Source: Terriglobus sp. TAA 43 (GTDB lineage: Bacteria; Acidobacteriota; Terriglobia; Terriglobales; Acidobacteriaceae). From it: a stretch of 64,000 nt of DNA. Numbering within the stretch: the first letter of the stretch is position 1; every line of letters begins with the position of its first letter. The position numbers and the translations under genes were made by a program. The notes under the pieces were generated by a model, which worked only from the letters and a program-made list of their open reading frames with translations, was not told the origin of the DNA and did no database searches. Positions 9,204-17,059 of the stretch are shown piece by piece. The stretch is taken from positions 184,197-248,196 of the forward strand of contig NZ_JUGR01000004.1 in NCBI RefSeq assembly GCF_000800015.1, given 5' to 3'.

Positions 9204-10553
9204 ATGCCCGACTCCGCCTATTCCAGTGAAGTGCATCACGGCAAACGTCCGTTAGATTCTGAAGGCAGGGAAGGCGCGGCGTTTTCGTCGCGCAACTTTC
9301 GTCGCTATCAGCTTGCGCGCATGCTGGCCATTATGGGTGCGGAGGCGCAGTCTGTCGCCGTTGCATGGCAGATTTATCAACTGACACATAATGCGTTTCT
9401 GCTGGGCTGCACTGGCCTGGCGCTGTTCTTGCCTGGCATCTTCTTTGTGTTGCCTGCGGGGCATGCGGCGGATCGATATGATCGCCAGCGCATCATCGTT
9501 CTCTGCTATGCGATGCAGGCCATATGTACGGCGGTGTTGTTGTACATGTCGCTGGTGGGCGTGCGGCATGTGCTGTACATCTACGTGATGTTGTTCTTCA
9601 TTGGCGCTGGGCGCGCGTTCAGCGGGCCTGCGTCGTCGGCCATTCAGCCGCAGCTTGTGCCCAAGGGCGCGTTTGTAAACGCGATGACCTGGGGCTCGGC
9701 AATCTTCCAGATTGCGAACATCAGCGGACCAGCGATCGGCGGATTGCTCTTCACAATTCAATTTTCGGGTGCGATGGCCCAGTGGACGGGTGCGCCCGTT
9801 GTGTATGCGTTGACCATGTGCACCATGCTGACGTTCGTGGTGTTGGTGAGTACGCTGCGGCCGCGCAAGGAACAGGCAGAGAATCGCGCCATGTCGTTGC
9901 AGACGATGATGGAAGGCGCGCGTTATGTGCGCAAGGCGAAGTTGCTACTGGGATCGATCTCACTGGATATGTTCGCTGTGCTGCTGGGTGGCGCAGTGTC
10001 CCTGATGCCCATCTTTGCGCAGGACATTCTTCATGCCGGGCCGCGCGGCCTGGGTATTTTGCGTGCTGCACCGGCGTTGGGAGCATTGTGTACGTCAGTG
10101 ACGCTGTCGCTGAGGCCCATACGGCATAGCGCCGGCAAGCTGATGCTGGTCGCGGTGGGTGTGTTTGGCATTGCGACGGTGGTGTTTGGTTTGTCGAAGT
10201 CGCTGCCGCTCTCGCTGGCTGCGCTGTTTGTGCTGGGTGCGAGCGACAACATCTCCGTCATTGTTCGGCAGACGATTCTGCAGCTTGGCACGCCACCTGC
10301 GATGCGTGGTCGCGTATCGGCCATCAATTGGCTTTTCCTTGGCGCTTCGAATGAGTTTGGCGAGTTTGAAAGCGGCTTAACGGCGCAGTGGTTTGGCGCG
10401 GTGCGGGCCGTGGTGTTTGGCGGTATCGGGTCAGTGATGGTGACGGTGTTGTGGAGCATCTTCTTTCCCAAGTTGCGGGATGTGAATTCGCTGAATTCGG
10501 AAGAGCTGTTGAAGGCGAATGCTGCTTATGCCAACAGCGAACCTGTCGATTAG
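9204..10553 (+). CDS. MFS transporter, EntS-like exporter
   Basis: A 449-residue 12-TM transporter of the MFS_3/EntS type. FRRYQLARMLAIMGAEAQSVAVAWQIY is the typical first helix of this family; FVLPAGHAADRYDRQRIIV contains the loop 2-3 motif, and a stretch of alternating hydrophobic helices runs to about residue 430. Known members export siderophores such as enterobactin, or macrolides. The substrate here is unknown. It lies 68 bases after the TolC-like gene on the same strand, so the two may form one export unit, which is inference. Confidence 0.9.
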   Translation: MPDSAYSSEVHHGKRPLDSEGREGAAFSSRNFRRYQLARMLAIMGAEAQSVAVAWQIYQLTHNAFLLGCTGLALFLPGIFFVLPAGHAADRYDRQRIIVLCYAMQAICTAVLLYMSLVGVRHVLYIYVMLFFIGAGRAFSGPASSAIQPQLVPKGAFVNAMTWGSAIFQIANISGPAIGGLLFTIQFSGAMAQWTGAPVVYALTMCTMLTFVVLVSTLRPRKEQAENRAMSLQTMMEGARYVRKAKLLLGSISLDMFAVLLGGAVSLMPIFAQDILHAGPRGLGILRAAPALGALCTSVTLSLRPIRHSAGKLMLVAVGVFGIATVVFGLSKSLPLSLAALFVLGASDNISVIVRQTILQLGTPPAMRGRVSAINWLFLGASNEFGEFESGLTAQWFGAVRAVVFGGIGSVMVTVLWSIFFPKLRDVNSLNSEELLKANAAYANSEPVD

Positions 10554-10615
10554 AGAGCAGCTTTCTGTTGCTCACGGTGTATGTGGTCTGCAGTCTGAGT
10601 TAATCTGCTTGCGAT

Positions 10616-11395
10616 ATGGGCATGTTTGATACTCCTGCTTCCAGTGGTTCCGGGAACGATGTTCCTGAGAGCAAAGGGCCTTCCATTAAGAAACTGATTT
10701 TGTGGTTCACCCTGCTTCTGGTGGTGGTGGCCGCTGTGCGTGTATTCCTGATCTGGCGCACGCGGCATGAGGCTGCGAAGCCTGTTGCGGCGGTGGAAGA
10801 AAGCTACACCGCGGACGAGATGGTACTGCCTCGTAAGCTGCACCAGACCGATTTGAAGGATGCGCGTGAGTTGAATGGCAAGCGTATCTGGGTCTACGCA
10901 GCCGGGCAGTTGAATGCATATCCTGCCACGGCGGCGCACATGGATTACACGCATCCCGGTCCGCTGTTGTTGGGTGCGGAGCCGTTGGAAGTGGTGAATT
11001 TCATTGAGCAGAAGGCGCCTGCGTCGGTGTACAGCCGCGTGCCCAAGGGCGATGCGCAGGTGATCATGCTGTTCCATCGCAAGGATGATCCTGCGAAGCT
11101 ATGGGGCACGCCGGTGGGAGATCGCGAAGGCAAGTTCTATAACTTCTTCATCGATGAATGCTTTTTCTATGACGATCCACATGAGCTGTACAAGCACTGG
11201 AAGCCTGAGGTGTGGAAGGCGGTGGACGAACACCGCGCGGAGAAGGGCATGAACGAGTTGCAGACCGATCTGGCGCTGGGGCAGGTGAGCAAGCCCGGGC
11301 CGGGGGCGGTGGGTGATCGAACCGTCTTGTTTGATAACGACGGCAAGCCGGTGAGTGTGACGTTTGTAAAGAACAAGGCAGTCAGCATCAACTAG
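10616..11395 (+). CDS. Membrane-anchored protein of unknown function
   Basis: A 259-residue protein: a polar N-terminus of about 24 residues, one transmembrane helix at about 25-47 (KKLILWFTLLLVVVAAVRVF), then a soluble domain of about 200 residues probably outside the cytoplasm. The domain contains FFIDECFFYDDPHELYKHW and ends with FVKNKAVSIN. I recognise no family. The ATG sits 62 bases after the MFS stop on the same strand. Lack of low-complexity sequence and a terminator directly downstream support a real gene. Confidence 0.75.
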   Translation: MGMFDTPASSGSGNDVPESKGPSIKKLILWFTLLLVVVAAVRVFLIWRTRHEAAKPVAAVEESYTADEMVLPRKLHQTDLKDARELNGKRIWVYAAGQLNAYPATAAHMDYTHPGPLLLGAEPLEVVNFIEQKAPASVYSRVPKGDAQVIMLFHRKDDPAKLWGTPVGDREGKFYNFFIDECFFYDDPHELYKHWKPEVWKAVDEHRAEKGMNELQTDLALGQVSKPGPGAVGDRTVLFDNDGKPVSVTFVKNKAVSIN

Positions 11396-11410
11396 CGACT
11401 GTGAATGGAC

Positions 11411-11447
11411 AAAAAAGGGCAGGCTCTACGCCTGCCCTTTTGTCTTT
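11411..11447. terminator. Bidirectional terminator between convergent genes
   Basis: AAAGGGCAGGC pairs with GCCTGCCCTTT across a short loop, with a run of A before it (T on the minus strand) and TTTTGTCTTT after it. It separates the anchored protein from the beta-lactamase gene. Confidence 0.9.
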
Positions 11448-12348
11448 AGCCGAAGAGGATGGCTTCTCGAACGAAGCGGCCAATTTCAGCGATCATGGCT
11501 CCGCGTTTTGTCTCCGGGCCGGGGCATTGCGTGATGTAGCAGGTGACGATGACCGGTGGCCGGCGCATGGGCCATAAGACTGCAATGTCGTTGGTCGTGT
11601 GCTCGCCGTTGGAGCCGGTTTTGTCCGCAGCGCGCCAGCCCTCCGGCATGTCCTTGCGCAGGCGCTCGAGGCCGGTGAGGCTGTTCTCCATCCACTCGGT
11701 GATCTGGCGACGTGATGCGGGCTTGAGGGCGTTTCCGAACAGCACGCGTTGCAGATTCTTCGCCATCGCAACGGGCGTGGTGGTGTCGCGTGGGTCGCCG
11801 TCGATACTGGTGTTCAAATCGGGTTCGTTGCGGTCGAGGCGTGTGGATTCGTCACCAATCGTGTGCGCAAATGCCGTGATGGCTGGGGGACCGCCGATGG
11901 CCTCTAGCAGGACGTTGGCAGCGGTGTTGTCGCTCTGATTGAGGATGGCATTGCAGAGTGCAGCGATGGGCATGGTTGCGCCTGCATGTGGTTCGGTCAG
12001 TGGCGAGTGGCCGATCAGCGGCTTGTTCGGGATGGGGAGCGGTTGATCAAGCGATTGCTTTCCGTCATCCACGAGTTTGAGAACCGCGGCGGCTAGCAGA
12101 AACTTGAATGTGGAACACATGGGGAAGCGTTCGTCTTCGCGAATGCCTGCGGATTTGCCATTGCCGGTGTCCAACGCATAAACGCCGATGCGGCCACCGT
12201 TGTCTTTTTCCAACGTGGCCACCTGTTGCGGGAGGCGCTGAAAGATGTTTCGCTTCTCGTCCGCGCGGGCTTGTGGAACGGCCAACGAAAACACCGTAAG
12301 AGTGGACGTGGAGAGAAAGCTGCGCCGGGTGAGCATGTATCTATTCAT
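11446..12348 (-). CDS. Class A beta-lactamase with Tat-type signal
   Basis: All class A serine beta-lactamase motifs are present: STFK with the nucleophile Ser at about 79-82, SDN at about 139-141, EPDLN with the general-base Glu at about 175-179, and KTG at about 243-245. It should hydrolyse beta-lactams in the periplasm. The N-terminus MNRYMLTRRSFLSTSTLTVF has a twin-arginine motif (RRSFL), so export by Tat is likely. The frame extends to an ATG at 12378, giving 10 more residues; neither start has a clear ribosome site, so the N-terminus is uncertain. The divergent YihY gene shares the upstream region. Confidence 0.93.
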   Translation of the reverse strand: MNRYMLTRRSFLSTSTLTVFSLAVPQARADEKRNIFQRLPQQVATLEKDNGGRIGVYALDTGNGKSAGIREDERFPMCSTFKFLLAAAVLKLVDDGKQSLDQPLPIPNKPLIGHSPLTEPHAGATMPIAALCNAILNQSDNTAANVLLEAIGGPPAITAFAHTIGDESTRLDRNEPDLNTSIDGDPRDTTTPVAMAKNLQRVLFGNALKPASRRQITEWMENSLTGLERLRKDMPEGWRAADKTGSNGEHTTNDIAVLWPMRRPPVIVTCYITQCPGPETKRGAMIAEIGRFVREAILFG

Positions 12349-12458
12349 GCGGAATCGCCGATGTGGAAACAAGTCCATTTACGATTGCTTGCACCTCGTT
12401 GGTCAAGGGCGCATCCTTTAGGCATGCACCGGGTTTGTTGCATGCAGGGGAGATAAAG

Positions 12459-13460
12459 CTGGTTCCGACAGACTCAGAGGATATTGACCAGACGACGCGA
12501 CGCACGAATCGCGCCGCGGAGGCAGTGTTGCAACGCGCGCGTTCGGCACATCGTCATGCCATGGAGATGGGCGCGGGCCTGGGCAACGAGGGCCTTCGCT
12601 TCACCGACAAGGTGCGTCTGGCGTACTGGAACGCTTTTCAGCATGACTGCCTGAACACGGCCAAGGCGACGGCGTATTCGGCCATCTTTGCGATCTTCCC
12701 CATGATTGCAGTGCTGGCCGCCATGATTGCGCTGGTGCCGTACACGGGACCGCTACGGTCGCAGATTGAAGTGTTTGCCGTACGCGTTTTGCCCGAGAGT
12801 GTGTGGCCCCTGTTTTCCGGGTTTTTCAACACAACGCATAGCAAGCCGCAGTCAACGACGGTGCTGTTGGCGGCGATTTTTGTGAGCGTTGGTGGTGCGG
12901 CCGGCGTGTTGGCTACGCTGATGGAAGGTTTTCGCCGCGCCTATGGTCTGACGGAGAACTGCTGGGGCAGTGGATGGCGTGGACTGCTGCGTCGGCAGTT
13001 GCAGTCGTACCTGATGGTGCCGATTGCAGCGTTGCCCATGGCGGTAGCCAGTCTGCTGGTGATCTTCGGGCATTACGGTTTGCTGGGGTTGATGCGGTAC
13101 TCGCCTACCGGTTGGGATTCGGGGCTGTACTGGACGGCGAATGTTGTTCGCTGGGTGGCGTCGCTGAGTGCAACGGCTGCTGTGTTGGCGGTGATTTATC
13201 GATTTGGAATTCCGGTGCGTCCGGGCTGGCGCGAAGTCATGCCTGGAGCGGCGTTTGCCACGGCAACATGGTTTGTCTCCACTTTGGCATTCGGCTTCTA
13301 TGTCACGAGATACACGCACTATTCGAAGGTGTATGGATCGCTGGGAACGGGCGTGGTGTTGCTGGTATGGCTCTTTCTGACGTCGTTGACGGTACTTTGC
13401 GGCGCGGAGTTGAATGCGGAGCTTGCGCGCGACGCAGGGCCAACCGTTTTCGATATTTGA
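12459..13460 (+). CDS. YihY/virulence factor BrkB family membrane protein
   Basis: A polytopic inner-membrane protein of the YihY/BrkB family (function not settled; once miscalled RNase BN). Seen: AYWNAFQHDCLNTAKATAYS before the first helix, about six hydrophobic segments, and the conserved C-terminal stretch YSKVYGSLGTGVVLLVWLFL with LCGAELNAEL. The frame is open from ATG 12363, but that would put the N-terminus inside the divergent beta-lactamase leader, and residues before about 35 look non-coding. GGGGAG at 12447-12452 lies 6 bases before CTG at 12459, so a CTG start is proposed tentatively. Confidence 0.85.
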   Translation: MVPTDSEDIDQTTRRTNRAAEAVLQRARSAHRHAMEMGAGLGNEGLRFTDKVRLAYWNAFQHDCLNTAKATAYSAIFAIFPMIAVLAAMIALVPYTGPLRSQIEVFAVRVLPESVWPLFSGFFNTTHSKPQSTTVLLAAIFVSVGGAAGVLATLMEGFRRAYGLTENCWGSGWRGLLRRQLQSYLMVPIAALPMAVASLLVIFGHYGLLGLMRYSPTGWDSGLYWTANVVRWVASLSATAAVLAVIYRFGIPVRPGWREVMPGAAFATATWFVSTLAFGFYVTRYTHYSKVYGSLGTGVVLLVWLFLTSLTVLCGAELNAELARDAGPTVFDI

Positions 13461-13492
13461 GTCGGTGTGTGAATTTTTGAACAGTGCGGATA

Positions 13493-13506
13493 TCACTCCG
13501 GAGTGA
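13493..13506. promoter_or_regulatory. Perfect 14-bp palindrome upstream of pyk promoter
   Basis: TCACTCCGGAGTGA is a perfect palindrome, flanked by ATA on the left and GCGATAT on the right, which partly extends the symmetry. It ends 17 bases before the predicted -35 of pyk. A dimeric regulator site is inferred. Confidence 0.5.
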
Positions 13507-13523
13507 GCGATATTCGCCCGAGT

Positions 13524-13552
13524 TTGCCGGAATCCGTATAGTTACCGATAAT
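13524..13552 (+). promoter_or_regulatory. Predicted sigma70 promoter of pyk
   Basis: TTGCCG (13524-13529) and GATAAT (13547-13552) are separated by exactly 17 bases, matching the consensus at 4/6 and 5/6 positions. Transcription would start near 13559, about 88 bases before the pyk ATG. Confidence 0.5.
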
Positions 13553-13646
13553 GCGAGAGGCCCCATTGCACAGATTGTTTCCCTTCTTCGAGGGGAAAAA
13601 TTAAGCTGTGCCGACGGGAATTTTCATACGTCCGGTCTGGAGAACG

Positions 13647-15113
13647 ATGAGCGAAGGTAATTTTCTGCTGGGCGGCCTGGGCCGCAGCGCCAAGATTGTA
13701 GGAACGCTGGGACCGGCTTCGTCTTCGCCGGAGGTCTTTCGGCAGTTGGTGCGCGCTGGTCTGGATGTGGCGCGTCTGAACTTTTCGCACGGCTCGCATG
13801 AACAGAAGGCGGAACTGATCCGCATGGTGCGCGAGGTCAGTGCGAGCGAAGGCAAGCCGATCTGCCTGCTGGCCGACCTGCAGGGGCCGAAGATCCGTAC
13901 GGGCAAGCTCGTCGACGGCAAGCCGGTGCTGCTGGAAGCTGGCAAGCAGCTCATCATTACACCGCACGAGATGAAGGGAACCGCCGAGAAGGTGAGTACC
14001 GTGTTCCCCACGCTGGCGGAGAACCTGGGACCGGGTGACACGATTCTGCTGTCCGACGGTCTGATTGAGCTGAAGGTGGCGCGCGTCGATGGTCTCGACG
14101 TAGTGTGCGACATCGTCAACGGCGGCTATCTGGGCGAGAACAAGGGCATCAACCTGCCGGGCATCCCGGTGAAGGTTCCTGCGCTGACGGAGAAGGACGA
14201 GGAAGACCTCGAATTCATCGCGAAGCAGGGCGTGCATGCGCTGGCGTTGTCGTTTGTGCGCACCGCGGAAGACATTCGTTACACGCGCCGCCGTATGAAG
14301 GAACTGAACTTCGACGCGTGGATTGTGGCGAAGCTCGAAAAGCCGCAGGCGATTGAGAACCTGGAAGAGATTCTGGAAGAGACCGACGCGCTGATGGTGG
14401 CGCGTGGTGATCTGGGCGTGGAAGTGCCGCCGGAGAAGGTGCCTGCAATTCAGAAGCACATCATCCGTCGTGCACTGGCGTATCGCAAGCCGGTGATCAC
14501 GGCGACGCAGATGCTGGAGAGCATGATCGACAATCCACGTCCGACGCGTGCGGAAGCCAGCGACGTGGCGAATGCCGTGTATGACGGTACCGATGCCGTG
14601 ATGCTTTCCGCAGAGTCCGCAGCGGGCAAATATCCGGTGCAGGCCGTGGCCATGATGGCGAAGATCATTGTGGAAACAGAGTCGCAGATGACGCTGGATC
14701 CCACGACGGCTCCGCAACTGCCCATGCATGCAAAGGGCGCGCAGTTGAGCGTGGCAGAGACCATCTGCGAGAGCATGGCGCATTCGGCTGAGGATCTGGA
14801 TCTGAAGGCGATTGCCGTGTTTACGGAGTCGGGAACGTCGGCACGTTTGCTGTCTAAGTACCGCCCGAATGTACAGATCTATGCGCTGTCCACAGAGGAC
14901 GATGTCATCGGCAAGTGCATGATGCTGTGGGGCGTGTATCCGCTACAGGTGGACCGCTTTGGCGGCGGCGATCTGCAGGTGGAGATGGCAGTGGAGAAGC
15001 TGTGCAGCCTCGGATTAGCAAAGTCGCGCGAGGTGCTGGGCATTGTGGGCGGCACGGCCAGCCGCATTGGCGGTACGAACTTCATGAAGCTGCATGAGAT
15101 TCCGGATGCCTAG
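13647..15113 (+). CDS. pyk: Pyruvate kinase
   Basis: Converts phosphoenolpyruvate and ADP to pyruvate and ATP, the last step of glycolysis. Seen motifs: KIVGTLGPAS at the N-terminus, RLNFSHG, LADLQGPKIRTG opening the B domain, the signature with catalytic Lys (AWIVAKLEKPQAIENLEEI), MVARGDLGVEVP, and ATQMLESMIDNPRPTRAEASDVANAV. The C-terminal effector domain is present. At 488 residues it is normal length. A GTG at 13608 would add 13 residues, but GGAG lies just before ATG 13647 (GGAGAACGATG), which also gives the usual N-terminus. A TIGR03435-type gene follows 7 bases later. Confidence 0.97.
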   Translation: MSEGNFLLGGLGRSAKIVGTLGPASSSPEVFRQLVRAGLDVARLNFSHGSHEQKAELIRMVREVSASEGKPICLLADLQGPKIRTGKLVDGKPVLLEAGKQLIITPHEMKGTAEKVSTVFPTLAENLGPGDTILLSDGLIELKVARVDGLDVVCDIVNGGYLGENKGINLPGIPVKVPALTEKDEEDLEFIAKQGVHALALSFVRTAEDIRYTRRRMKELNFDAWIVAKLEKPQAIENLEEILEETDALMVARGDLGVEVPPEKVPAIQKHIIRRALAYRKPVITATQMLESMIDNPRPTRAEASDVANAVYDGTDAVMLSAESAAGKYPVQAVAMMAKIIVETESQMTLDPTTAPQLPMHAKGAQLSVAETICESMAHSAEDLDLKAIAVFTESGTSARLLSKYRPNVQIYALSTEDDVIGKCMMLWGVYPLQVDRFGGGDLQVEMAVEKLCSLGLAKSREVLGIVGGTASRIGGTNFMKLHEIPDA

Positions 15114-15120
15114 GCGAAGG

Positions 15121-15975
15121 ATGTCGATCCATGTTTCAGTCCGAAGCGGAGCCAGTAGGCTCCGCTTCGTTTCTTTTGCGGCAGTACTGCTTTTTTGCGG
15201 AACAATACCTGGCCGTGCTCAGACTGCGTTTGATGTTGCGTCGGTTCGGCCAAACAACGGAGAGGGACGGTCTCTGCTTGAAGCGACACCGGGCCGGTTC
15301 GCGGCGACGAACATCTCAGTGCAGCGGCTTCTGCTGATTGCGTATGGCGTTCAGGACTTCCAGATGGTCGGTGCGCCCTCATGGACGGCTTCCGAACACT
15401 ACGATGTCACCGCAAAGGCGAGCGGCGGCACAACGGTGAACCAGATGGAAGGACCGATGCTCCAGGCTCTTCTGCAGGAGCGCTTTGGATTGAAGGCGCA
15501 TCGAGAAATCAGGGTCCTGCCGCGTTACGAGTTGCGGGTTATTGAGGGGACATCCAAGCTCCATCGCTCGATTGACGGAAGCTGCAGGCCATACGTGAAA
15601 GACGCGCAGCCGGACATGGCTTCCAACGGGAAGCCAGCGGTACCGTTTTGCGGTTTGCATAGGACTGAGGACGGCTCGAGTCGGAGGTTGGAAGGGAAGG
15701 GAGTCACTTTCGCGGATTTGGCTGTAAGCCTTTCCCATAGCTACAACACCGACCTGAATAGCGTGGTTGCAGACGCAACGGGTCTCTCGGGTGGGTTCGA
15801 TATGAGCTTGCAATGGACGAACGATGCAGATGTGGCAGCTTCGGCGACAGGATTGTCAGCGGCCCCGTCGTTGCCAACGGCTCTGCGTGAACAGCTTGGG
15901 CTTAAGCTTGAGCGTTCCAAAGGCGAAGTTGAAGTGCTTGTGATCGATCACATCGACCGGCCAGGAGCCAACTGA
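15121..15975 (+). CDS. TIGR03435-type secreted acidobacterial protein
   Basis: A 284-residue exported protein: signal segment (RFVSFAAVLLFCGTIPGRAQ) then FDVASVRPNNGEGR, ISVQRLLLIAYGVQDFQMVG, LLQERFGLKAHRE and a C-terminal LPTALREQLGLKLERSKGEVEVLVIDH. This order of motifs is that of the TIGR03435 family, found in many copies in Acidobacteria and of unknown role. It starts 7 bases after the pyk stop, so it may be read through from pyk, but a link to glycolysis is not implied. The frame is open from 15094, overlapping pyk; ATG 15121 is the first after the pyk stop. Confidence 0.88.
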   Translation: MSIHVSVRSGASRLRFVSFAAVLLFCGTIPGRAQTAFDVASVRPNNGEGRSLLEATPGRFAATNISVQRLLLIAYGVQDFQMVGAPSWTASEHYDVTAKASGGTTVNQMEGPMLQALLQERFGLKAHREIRVLPRYELRVIEGTSKLHRSIDGSCRPYVKDAQPDMASNGKPAVPFCGLHRTEDGSSRRLEGKGVTFADLAVSLSHSYNTDLNSVVADATGLSGGFDMSLQWTNDADVAASATGLSAAPSLPTALREQLGLKLERSKGEVEVLVIDHIDRPGAN

Positions 15976-15978
15976 GGT

Positions 15979-16731
15979 CTAACGGCCTATGCGGAGCCGC
16001 TTGGCGAGTTTTTCCGGCAGGCCTGCGAGCAGGATGCGGCCCTGGGCGAGGTCGATGTCGTAGGGCACACGATGGAAAGTGATGGTCTTCTCGTCGCTGT
16101 CGTAAATGGCGTATGCAGCGCGGGGGTCGAGATCGCGTGGCTGTCCTACGGAGCCGGGGTTCAACAGATAGCGACGCCCTTCTTCCATCGAGATTGTCCA
16201 ACAGCAGGGACCGGAACCGCGAAGGTACTTGGGGATCACCGTGAACCAGTGGCCGTCCTGCCAGCCAAAGCCGCCCTGAATGTGGGTGTGGCCAAAGAAG
16301 GTGACCTGCTGCTGCATGACCTGCAGCGGTTGCCAGGCGTCGCGAATGTTCAGGATGTAGATGTCTTCATGTACAGGTGAGCCGTGCGCGAGGGAAACAT
16401 CGGCATTGTCCGCCTTGATGGGCCCGTGCGGGAGCACCTTGAGCCACTCAATGGATTCCGAGGAAAGATGTTCCCGTGTCCACTCCACGGCTTCGCGTGC
16501 GGATGGGTTGAAGGTCTCGGCCGACTCGATGCCACTGGCGACCTTATCGTGATTGCCACGCACATTCTGTGTGGCGCGACGACTCATCTGGTCGACGACT
16601 TCGTTGGGGCTGGCGCCGTATCCGACCACGTCCCCAAGGTTCCATAGCGCATCCCATGAGCCTGCGTCTTCCAGCACAGCATTGAGTGCTTCAAGATTGC
16701 CGTGGATGTCGGAGAGAACGAGTGCGCGCAT
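15979..16731 (-). CDS. Calcineurin-like metallophosphoesterase (YfcE-like)
   Basis: A 250-residue phosphoesterase. The metal-binding motifs are DxH in MRALVLSDIHGN at the very N-terminus, GDxVGYG (NLGDVVGYGASP), GNHD (NVRGNHDKV), then AHGSP and GHTHIQ. The set DIHGN...GDxVG...GNHD...GHTH defines the small MPP/YfcE-type phosphodiesterases, usually Mn-dependent and cytoplasmic. The frame is open to 16770, but family members begin directly at the strand holding DIHGN, so ATG 16731 is used. It converges on the TIGR03435 gene with 3 bases between stops. Its substrate is unknown. Confidence 0.9.
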   Translation of the reverse strand: MRALVLSDIHGNLEALNAVLEDAGSWDALWNLGDVVGYGASPNEVVDQMSRRATQNVRGNHDKVASGIESAETFNPSAREAVEWTREHLSSESIEWLKVLPHGPIKADNADVSLAHGSPVHEDIYILNIRDAWQPLQVMQQQVTFFGHTHIQGGFGWQDGHWFTVIPKYLRGSGPCCWTISMEEGRRYLLNPGSVGQPRDLDPRAAYAIYDSDEKTITFHRVPYDIDLAQGRILLAGLPEKLAKRLRIGR

Positions 16732-17059
16732 CAGGAAACAGGGTCTGCGCGGACGCGCGAACCTATCCATGCTACAGGAAGGTAGGCGCAGGACAAGGGT
16801 TCAGGGCGCTGCCTGGATTGAAGAAACGCGGCAATGCGGTGTAAGTCATAGTGGATAAGGAGCTTAACGGATTCTGTCAACGATGGCTAACCCACTCCGG
16901 CCGAATCCGTTTGTACCCGTTGTGCATTTTATTTCTGGAGCGTATGCTCTGAGAAAGTATTCGGGAGGTACCTCAAGTGCACAAAGGCGCAGACATAGTC
17001 GGTTAAGCTTTCCACTTCTTTGCCTTGCTTCTCATGCCGAGACACGCTTTGTGGTGTGT
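16732..17059. other. Intergenic region without recognised gene
   Basis: About 330 bases between the phosphoesterase start and the stop of the next minus-strand gene. A 67-codon plus-strand ORF at 16883 has no ribosome site or protein-like composition and runs into the next gene's 3' end. I see no RNA gene or strong hairpin. It probably holds the phosphoesterase promoter. Confidence 0.5.
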
